In this document: in pieces, positions 58,217 through 64,000 of the stretch | Position numbering within the stretch: position 1 is the stretch's first letter | How the letters are laid out: every line of letters begins with the position of its first letter | Assembly: GCF_015910445.1 (NCBI RefSeq) | Contig: NZ_CP048882.1 | Coordinates: 3,906,001 to 3,970,000, forward strand | Length of the DNA: 64,000 nucleotides | Source: Streptomyces bathyalis | Lineage (GTDB): Bacteria > Actinomycetota > Actinomycetes > Streptomycetales > Streptomycetaceae | Direction of reading: 5' to 3' | Notes under the pieces: model-generated | Databases searched by the model: none | The model's input: only the letters and a program-made list of their open reading frames with translations | What the model was told of the DNA's origin: nothing | Made by a program: the position numbers and the translations under genes

Positions 58217-58405
58217 TCACGCCTCGTCGCGGCGCTCATTTCCGGCGTTGATCGCGGCAGCGAGCGCCAGCAGTGCTTCGACTTGCGCGACTCCGACGAT
58301 GTGATCGCCCGTCAGGCCGCGAATGCTGCCTCTCAACTCCTTGTCTCCCCTCAAGGCGGCGATCAGCTCCTCGGCCTTGTGCACGTGCGTTTCGTAGTCG
58401 GCCAT
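58217..58405 (-). CDS. Small helical protein, 62 residues
   Basis: The frame begins MADYETHVHKAEELIAALRG and contains DHIVGVAQVEALLALAAAIN, ending in Arg/Asp-rich residues. Two helices are predicted, with no membrane segment. GGAAAGGG lies six bases before the ATG, and codon use is normal for the window, so it is likely expressed. Function is unknown. Confidence 0.65.
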   Translation of the reverse strand: MADYETHVHKAEELIAALRGDKELRGSIRGLTGDHIVGVAQVEALLALAAAINAGNERRDEA

Positions 58406-58692
58406 TGCGCCCTTTCCCTCGTGTCGGCCAGACCGTAACGGGTCCTCGCAGGCCGGTGGAACGGGTTCGGCCGGTGCATCCCCGAGAGGCCAGTGACCAC
58501 GACGCCGGAGTTCCATCCGGGTCAGCCCGGCGATGACCGCGTCGCGGACCCGGGGCGCCCGCAACATCGCGGGCTTCACCCGGCCAACCGTGAACCTGCC
58601 GCCAACTGCCGGTGAACTCCGTACAACTAGCTCCGCCCTTCGACGGTCACATCAGACGAACCCCCCACACCGTCGACCGAGGGGGAGCCTCC

Positions 58693-60162
58693 GTGTCACG
58701 CAGCCGCCGCATCCTGACGTACGCCATCGCAGCCGCCGTTGCGGCCACCGCCGGGTTCGTGTTCCCGTCCGGCGCCACCGCTGCGGCACCCCGTACCACC
58801 ACGAGCGACTTCAACGGCGACGGCTACGCGGACCTCGCCGTCGGCGTCCCGGACGGGACCGTCGGGGGCAAGGCCAAGGCCGGGTATGTGAACGTCGTCC
58901 TGGGCGGCCCGAAGGGCGCCGGCGCCCACGGAAGCTTCCGTCTCACCCAGGCCACCCCCGAGGTTCCCGGCACCCCGGAGGCCGGCGACCGCTTCGGCGC
59001 ATCCGTGACCCTGGTGGACCTCAGCGGCGACGGCATCGCGGAACTGCTCGCCGGTGCCCCCGGCGAGGACGTCACCGACCGCGGTACGGACGCGGGCATG
59101 GTCACCGTCGTGGGCGGCTCGACGGACGGGCCCGGGCCGGGGTCGACGACCATGACGGGGCCGTCGCCGTCGGCCGCGTACGGCAAATCGGTCGTGGCGG
59201 CCGAGATGACCGGCGACGACAACAAGGAGATCGTGGTCGGGGGCACGGACAAGGTCGCCGCTCGGGTCATCAAGGGTGAGGACAGCATGATCACGACCGT
59301 CGTCACCGACCACATGGGCGGCCGCGCCCCCGTCCTGGCCACCGGCGACTTCGACAGCGACGGCATGGCGGACCTGGCCGTGGCGTACTGGACCGTGGAC
59401 GCCCCCTTCACGCAGTCCCACGTGCGCCTGTGGAAGTGGGACACCGACCAGTCCGAGATGGCCAACTTCTGGAACACGGACAACGCCGGCGTGACGGCCC
59501 TGGCCGCCGGCGACTTCGACGGTGACGGCCACGACGACCTGGCCCTCGGCGAGTGCCGCGAGATCGCCGACGAGAACATCGACGACCCCTGCGGCCCCGA
59601 GGAACTCGCCAAGGGGGGTGGCATCCACACGCACTACGGAAGCCCAGCGAGCGGCTCGTTCGGCAGCCGTGCCCAGACCCTCAACCAGGACACGGCGGGC
59701 GTCCCGGGCGTGGCCGAGAACGGCGACCGCTTCGGCGCCGCCCTCGCCGTAGCCGACGTCAACCGCGACGGCCGCGACGACCTGATCTCGGGCGCTCCGG
59801 GTGAGGCCATCGGAAGCCAGGCGGGGGCGGGCGCGGCCTGGCTGCTCCGCGGCGGCGCTCAGGGTCTGCTCGACGCCAACGGCGCTGCCACGTCCGTCAC
59901 CTGGAACCAGGACACCGCCGGCGTTCCCGGCGTCGCCGAGGCCGGCGACGCCTTCGGCGCGGCGGTCGCCTCGGGCGACCACAACGCCGACGGTGTACCG
60001 GACGTCACGGTCGGATCCCCTGGCGAGAACGCCTCCCTGGGAGCCGCATGGCTCCTCCCCAAGGGCTCGGCCGCAGGCTCGGCGGCCTTCTCGCCCCGCA
60101 CGCTCGGCCTCCCGTATCTGTCCACGGCCCACAAGTACGGCAAGCCACTGAACAGTCGCTGA
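58693..60162 (+). CDS. Secreted FG-GAP (integrin-like propeller) protein
   Basis: A 489-residue exported protein. A signal peptide (about 1-33) follows a GTG start with GGGGGAG before it. The rest is FG-GAP repeats with calcium-loop motifs DFNGDGYAD, DLSGDGIAE, DFDSDGMAD, DFDGDGHDD, DVNRDGRDD and DHNADGVPD, each near an FGA or GAPG turn. About six or seven such blades form a beta-propeller like integrin alpha chains. Streptomyces has many such secreted proteins of unknown binding role. It ends near the intrinsic terminator at 60199. Confidence 0.9.
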   Translation: MSRSRRILTYAIAAAVAATAGFVFPSGATAAAPRTTTSDFNGDGYADLAVGVPDGTVGGKAKAGYVNVVLGGPKGAGAHGSFRLTQATPEVPGTPEAGDRFGASVTLVDLSGDGIAELLAGAPGEDVTDRGTDAGMVTVVGGSTDGPGPGSTTMTGPSPSAAYGKSVVAAEMTGDDNKEIVVGGTDKVAARVIKGEDSMITTVVTDHMGGRAPVLATGDFDSDGMADLAVAYWTVDAPFTQSHVRLWKWDTDQSEMANFWNTDNAGVTALAAGDFDGDGHDDLALGECREIADENIDDPCGPEELAKGGGIHTHYGSPASGSFGSRAQTLNQDTAGVPGVAENGDRFGAALAVADVNRDGRDDLISGAPGEAIGSQAGAGAAWLLRGGAQGLLDANGAATSVTWNQDTAGVPGVAEAGDAFGAAVASGDHNADGVPDVTVGSPGENASLGAAWLLPKGSAAGSAAFSPRTLGLPYLSTAHKYGKPLNSR

Positions 60163-60198
60163 TCGCGCCCTGCGGGGTTGAGCCCGCGCCCCCGATAG

Positions 60199-60228
60199 GC
60201 CCCGGGTCTCTCTGGCCCGGGGCTTGTT
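60199..60228 (+). terminator. Terminator after the FG-GAP gene
   Basis: GCCCCGGG (60199-60206) and CCCGGGGC (60216-60223) form a perfect stem with a 9-base loop, followed by TTGTT. The rest of the 60163-60468 gap shows a GAATTC-centred palindrome near 60320 but no recognised gene. Confidence 0.75.
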
Positions 60229-60468
60229 GCGGTCCACCGCCCCTGCTGCACCGTCCTGGTTCGCGCAACTGGAACCGCTCCCCGGGTGGTTGGCGTCTCG
60301 TCAGGGTGCGGAATCCAGAATTCCGGATGTTGTCCGTCATGTGGGCCGAAGGGGCGGGTTCGAAGGTCCCAACACTTCACGCTTCACGGCCGGCTGAGCC
60401 CCGGCAGAGGGTGCCTGGCTGGGGGGTGATCCGCGGACCGCCGCATCATCACTGAAGCCAGTGCGTAC

Positions 60469-61002
60469 ATGGCGATCGAGAACCCAAGAGGAGGAGCGGG
60501 GTCGTTGAACTCGTACACCAACTCCGGCCAAGCCGACGGCATTTCGGGTCGGACGAGCAGGAACGCCTGCGATCTGCACTGGCTGTTGAACAACCTGGCC
60601 GACGGGGTGCCGGGCATCCTCTCCGTGGTTGTTGTCGCCTCGGACGGGATGGCGTTGCTGGCCTCCGACTCCGGTCAGGCAGGCGTCTCGCCGGACGACG
60701 AACGCCACGCGAACCGGAAACTCTCGGCCGACTTGGGCGCCATCGTCGCTGGACTCGGGGCTCTGACCGATGGCGCTGCGGAGTTGGTGGACGGCGGCAC
60801 CGTCAGGCAAACCGTGATCACCATGGCCGACGGCAGCCTCTTCGTGATGTCCATCAGCGACGGTTCTCTGCTCGGGGCCTTTGCGAGTCCGGAATGCGAC
60901 CCGGGGATGGTCGGCTACCAGATGGCTCGGTTCGTCGGCAGGGCCGGCCACGCGCTCACACCGGAGCTGCGCGATGAATTGCGCCAGCGCATGCAGGGCT
61001 GA
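60469..61002 (+). CDS. Roadblock/LC7-domain protein (CvnB/MglB-like)
   Basis: Up to 177 residues. The roadblock core is LHWLLNNLADGVPGILSVVV, VASDGMALLASDSG, then LGAIVAGLGALTDGAAELV and the TVRQTVITMADGSLFVMSIS strand. In Streptomyces such proteins usually sit in conservons with a sensor kinase, DUF742 and a small GTPase (CvnA-D). None of these partners is present here. The first ATG is at 60469. A TTG at 60505 has GGAGGAG upstream and may be the true start. Confidence 0.8.
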   Translation: MAIENPRGGAGSLNSYTNSGQADGISGRTSRNACDLHWLLNNLADGVPGILSVVVVASDGMALLASDSGQAGVSPDDERHANRKLSADLGAIVAGLGALTDGAAELVDGGTVRQTVITMADGSLFVMSISDGSLLGAFASPECDPGMVGYQMARFVGRAGHALTPELRDELRQRMQG

Positions 61003-61079
61003 CATCCCGCTCCAGCAGGGGCCGGGCGAGGTCGTTGGAGCGGCTCTGAGCTGGGGGGCAGTCGTCCTGGTGGTCGAGG

Positions 61080-61547
61080 CTACGGCTGCGAGGGTGGTTG
61101 GACGGGCATGGGGGGCTCACCTGCCGGATGCCCCGCAGACCAGCTGGTCGGCTGCTGCACGTGCCGGCTGCTCTTGCCGGCGGCCACTGCGCAGACCGCG
61201 AATGTCACCCCGGCCAGGCCGAAGATGATGGCCATGTTGCCCTTCGTCTGGATGTCCGCCTGACGCCCTTCGACCTCGGCCGCCCAGGTCGCCGCGTCCT
61301 CCTCCATGTCCGCTTCGTGCTCGGTCAGACAGGACAAGAAGACCTGGTCGGGCGGAGTTTCCCCGTCGGGGTCGCACCTGGATTCCTCGAACAGGTTCAC
61401 CTCGTTCTTGTATTCGTCCAACGGCTTGCTGGATACCTGCGAGCTCGCGTCCAGCGCCACCGCTGACAAGATCACCGCCGTGGAGATGCCGAGTATCGCC
61501 AACACGATGCAGAGGACAACTACGGGCCCACGCCCCTGAGATGACAT
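61080..61547 (-). CDS. Unknown small membrane protein with two helices
   Basis: A 155-residue protein. The first membrane helix is VVVLCIVLAILGISTAVILS and the second NMAIIFGLAGVTFAVCAVAA. Between them lies an acidic, helical outer loop of about 65 residues with two Cys (SRCDPDGE, LSCLTEHE) that may pair. The C-terminal 30 residues are Pro/Ser-rich and likely cytoplasmic. I recognise no family. The ATG at 61547 gives a compact N-terminus. An upstream ATG would add a poorly coded leader. Confidence 0.6.
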   Translation of the reverse strand: MSSQGRGPVVVLCIVLAILGISTAVILSAVALDASSQVSSKPLDEYKNEVNLFEESRCDPDGETPPDQVFLSCLTEHEADMEEDAATWAAEVEGRQADIQTKGNMAIIFGLAGVTFAVCAVAAGKSSRHVQQPTSWSAGHPAGEPPMPVQPPSQP

Positions 61548-61863
61548 GGCAGGGAGATTAACGCACGCGTGAGCCGCCGCCCTCAGATCCGACCACCCGA
61601 TCCGGCGCTTGCCGGCGGACGCTCTGACCGTGATGAGTGACATCCGCAGGAGTCGTTTTCGACCGAGGTCGTCCGGAGCGCTGTGCTGCCCCGAACTCTC
61701 AGCGAGAGCCGACCGGACGTAAGTGCCGCCGGGGCCGACATCACGCGACTACGGAGAGGCCCTGGCGCCCGGACCCGCGGTGATCGGGACCACGGCCGCG
61801 CTGTCAGTCTGCTCAAGTAGCCTTCCCGCCTGCCGTGCGCACCGACCGGGAGGACCAAGAGAA

Positions 61864-63387
61864 TTGACCAGCCTGTCTGCTTTCCCGCTGCCCTTTCATG
61901 CCTCCCGTTCCATATCGTTCGCGACACCCCGAACACTGCGGGAACTTCAGATGATGCAGTGCAGCTCGATCATCCGGGCGAAGCCGGGCTGGTTCGACAA
62001 GATGGACGATGCCGACATCGTCGCCAGGTGGACGCAAGAAGCGGTCGCCCAGGGCCTCACCGAAGCGCAGGTCCGTTACGTGCTTGCCGAACTCCGGCAT
62101 TACGCCGCGCTGCGGGACGGACGGACCGGCATCGAGGTGTCCGCCGTCGACGGGGTGTGGCAGTCGGACGCGCTGGTCGACGCCGAGCTCGCATGCCGGC
62201 TGCGCGAGGCGGTCCGGGTTCTGGAAGAGGTCCCCGAGGAGGCGAGGGACTGGCATCCCGGATCCGGCGGCCAGGTACTGGATCTGGTTCATCCGTCGCT
62301 GTTCTGCCTGGTGAGAGAGGCGAGCGGTGCGCCCGAGCGGACGTGGCAGAAGCCGGCGGGCCGCTCCTCCGAGTACGAATTCTCGGAGAGATTCCAGTGG
62401 CTGCCCACGGACGTCGACGTCAGTGCCGACGGCGATGTCGTCCTTCGCTCGTACGTGAACAACGTCCACCCCGAGAAGCATCGCGAACTGGCCTCCGTCC
62501 TACCGGACTTGCTCGCGCGCATGCGCCCGCTGCTGGAAAATGTGCTCACCGATCTGCGCCATCCGCGGCCGCTGCGGATCGAGGCCGATCCTTTCGGGTG
62601 GTATCCCCCCGCGTGGTACGACTCGGAGCCGGAATACCCGGCCAAATCCTCCTACAGCGATGACGGGGCCCACGCGGACGCCCTCCGGGCATGGGAAGAG
62701 GCCCAGGACCACTGGTGGCAGAACCGTCGCCCGGCCATCCCGGACGCCCCTGCCTTCACCTCCCCCGAGTTGCCTGATGAGTCCGCCCGAGTCGACCTGC
62801 GCGGCCGCCGTCTCCAGGTCATCGTCAAGCTCGCCACGATTCACCTCACGCCGGACAAGCCCGAGTACCCCGGCGGTTCCTGGCATGTCGAGGGGATGAT
62901 GAACGAGCGGATCGTCTCGACCTGCATCTACTACTGGGACAGCGAGAACATCACCGAAAGCCGGCTGAGTTTCCGGGCGGCAGTCGACGATCCGCACTAC
63001 GAACAGAACGACGACAACGGCGTGCGTGAGGTGTACGGCCTGGAGGACGAAGACGCACTGAACCAGATGCTCGGATCGGCATCGACTCCAGAGGGCCGCT
63101 GCCTGGCGTTCCCGAACATCCTGCAACACCGCGTCGGTTCATTCCGTCTCGCGGATCCCACCCGTCCGGGACATCGCAAAATACTCGCGTTCTTCCTGGT
63201 CGACCCGTCGGAAAAGATCGTCTCGACATCCGATGTACCACCGCAGCAACCATGGTCCGACACGTCGACCATGACGCTTGAAGAGGCCAAGAACTACCGC
63301 GAACAACTCATGCAGGAACGCAAGTTCTTCGTCGACGAACACAACGAGCAGCTCTACGAACGCGAATTCTCCCTCTGCGAGCACTGA
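61864..63387 (+). CDS. DUF4246 family protein, 2OG-Fe(II) dioxygenase-like
   Basis: A 507-residue cytoplasmic protein. The N-terminal half (about 35-260) is helical, with FDKMDDADIVARWTQEAVAQ and a WLPTDVDVSADGDVVLRSYV stretch. The C-terminal half has SWHVEGMMNERIVSTCIYYW, LAFPNILQHRVGSFRLADPT, and GHRKILAFFLVDPSEKIVST. The HVE, distal H and following Arg resemble the facial triad and 2-oxoglutarate site of double-stranded beta-helix dioxygenases. DUF4246 is best known from fungi, and the substrate is unknown. The TTG start at 61864 has GGGAGG about ten bases upstream. A frame upstream lacks coding character. Confidence 0.75.
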   Translation: MTSLSAFPLPFHASRSISFATPRTLRELQMMQCSSIIRAKPGWFDKMDDADIVARWTQEAVAQGLTEAQVRYVLAELRHYAALRDGRTGIEVSAVDGVWQSDALVDAELACRLREAVRVLEEVPEEARDWHPGSGGQVLDLVHPSLFCLVREASGAPERTWQKPAGRSSEYEFSERFQWLPTDVDVSADGDVVLRSYVNNVHPEKHRELASVLPDLLARMRPLLENVLTDLRHPRPLRIEADPFGWYPPAWYDSEPEYPAKSSYSDDGAHADALRAWEEAQDHWWQNRRPAIPDAPAFTSPELPDESARVDLRGRRLQVIVKLATIHLTPDKPEYPGGSWHVEGMMNERIVSTCIYYWDSENITESRLSFRAAVDDPHYEQNDDNGVREVYGLEDEDALNQMLGSASTPEGRCLAFPNILQHRVGSFRLADPTRPGHRKILAFFLVDPSEKIVSTSDVPPQQPWSDTSTMTLEEAKNYREQLMQERKFFVDEHNEQLYEREFSLCEH

Positions 63388-63473
63388 TTCGCCGGACCGG
63401 AGCTGACCACAGGGGAGAGGGCCACTGGACGTAGTTGGATCGAGCTACTGACGCGTCGCTGGACAGCTGCGGG

Positions 63474-64000
63474 TCAGTCTCCGTTCGGCTTCGCCAGAAC
63501 CTTGATCTGATCAGGGGAGAGCGCCTTGTTGAAGACTTGGACGTCTTTGATGCTGCCGGGAAACCAATCGGCGGCTCTACCGTCGGCACCGCGGGCGCGG
63601 CCGATGAACAGCTTGTCGGCGGGGGTTCCGACGGCGGGAGTCGCAGCCTTGTGGGACCGCTGCTCGACCCCGTTGACGTAGAGATGCAGCTCGCCGCCCT
63701 TGCGCACGCCGACGAGGTGGGTCCAGGTCGAGATCTCTGGATGGTCGCGGGACGTCGCACCGCCATCCCTGTCTGCGAAGGCCCAACGGCCGGCCGCGGG
63801 CGAGTACCGGAGGTAGAAGTTGCTGGTGTCGCCGGCGGACTGGCTGACAGCGGTGGCGAACGAGCCGAGCGTCCTGCTGAGGTACACCCACGCGGAGACG
63901 CTGAATTCCTTGCCCGGCCCCGTACTGACAACCCTGTCCGGGATGACGATGTCACTCCGGCCGTCGAACAGCGGGGCCCCACCGTTCCCTTCTCCCCAGC
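63474..64000 (-). CDS. C-terminal part of a LamG-domain protein (truncated at window end)
   Basis: The frame enters from beyond the window and stops at 63474. The visible 175 residues form a concanavalin/LamG fold: GAPLFDGRSDIVIPDRVVST, FSVSAWVYLSRTLGSFATAV, GRWAFADRDGGATSRDHPEI, WTHLVGVRKGGELHLYVNGV and FPGSIKDVQVFNKALSPDQI. LamG domains in Streptomyces are often at the end of large secreted carbohydrate-binding or wall proteins. The rest of the gene lies outside. Confidence 0.85.
   Translation of the reverse strand, partial: WGEGNGGAPLFDGRSDIVIPDRVVSTGPGKEFSVSAWVYLSRTLGSFATAVSQSAGDTSNFYLRYSPAAGRWAFADRDGGATSRDHPEISTWTHLVGVRKGGELHLYVNGVEQRSHKAATPAVGTPADKLFIGRARGADGRAADWFPGSIKDVQVFNKALSPDQIKVLAKPNGD

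Noticed and set aside
1..64000. CRISPR arrays, tRNA or rRNA genes, replication origin
   Set aside because: No regularly spaced repeats of suitable length, no cloverleaf with a recognisable T-loop, and no DnaA-box cluster were seen by eye.

Overview
The window is about 70 % GC and its reading frames show strong third-position GC. The gene families are those of a Streptomyces or close relative: a WhiB-like protein, a snapalysin-type protease, a LAL-type LuxR regulator, SpoIIE phosphatase/ATPase switches, DUF4232 lipoproteins, F420-type LLM enzymes, a roadblock protein and a CGNR regulator. No rRNA, tRNA, CRISPR array, replication origin or large biosynthetic cluster is visible. Most transcription units are one to three genes, and broken genes and mobile DNA are scattered among them. 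This reads as accessory or arm-like chromosome rather than core. These are inferences from the sequence alone.

Layout. 1-15.3 kb: tail of a probable transporter, a membrane SpoIIE switch with a CitA/DcuS-like sensor, a TagG-like ABC permease without its ATPase, a methyltransferase, a LAL regulator, a Tat-exported phosphoesterase, a DUF4232 lipoprotein, several small unknowns, a VanZ-RDD membrane fusion and an AraC regulator. 15.3-20.6 kb: a DUF5335 protein, a translationally coupled pair of unrecognised proteins (15915-17653), an MBL-fold protein, a degraded MFS gene with a heptanucleotide repeat, snapalysin and a nucleoside deaminase. 20.7-23.6 kb is the mobile hot spot. A 170-bp MITE and a 1,056-bp IS481-family element sit between three CTAG copies. 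Directly beside them, a CGNR regulator and an alpha/beta hydrolase are bracketed by 22-bp inverted repeats.

23.6-42 kb: a methyltransferase, a LURP-one protein, a GNAT enzyme, an ArsR-VOC-DUF3052 operon, a GntR-ABC operon with a 17-bp-arm operator, a twin-LysM protein, a peptide-binding lipoprotein, a Tat phospholipase C, a FUSC protein, a WhiB-like protein, an LLM oxidoreductase, a GNAT enzyme, a hydrolase remnant, a TOPRIM-only protein and a DinB protein. 42-52.9 kb: a chymotrypsin-like protein whose catalytic serine is replaced by glutamine, a cupin, a frameshifted hydrolase, a second SpoIIE switch, a HIT protein, a DHA2 exporter, an epimerase-like protein, a secreted unknown and a GYD protein. 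52.9-58.1 kb looks like one catabolic cassette: acyl-CoA ligase and MHS transporter, divergent from a GAF-PucR-type regulator across a dyad operator. 58.1-64 kb: a small protein, an FG-GAP propeller protein, a lone roadblock protein, a membrane protein, a DUF4246 protein and a truncated LamG protein.

The least explained items are the coupled pair at 15915-17653, the inverted-repeat-bracketed cassette at 21953-23586, the Ser-to-Gln protease homologue, and several strong palindromic operators with no regulator beside them.
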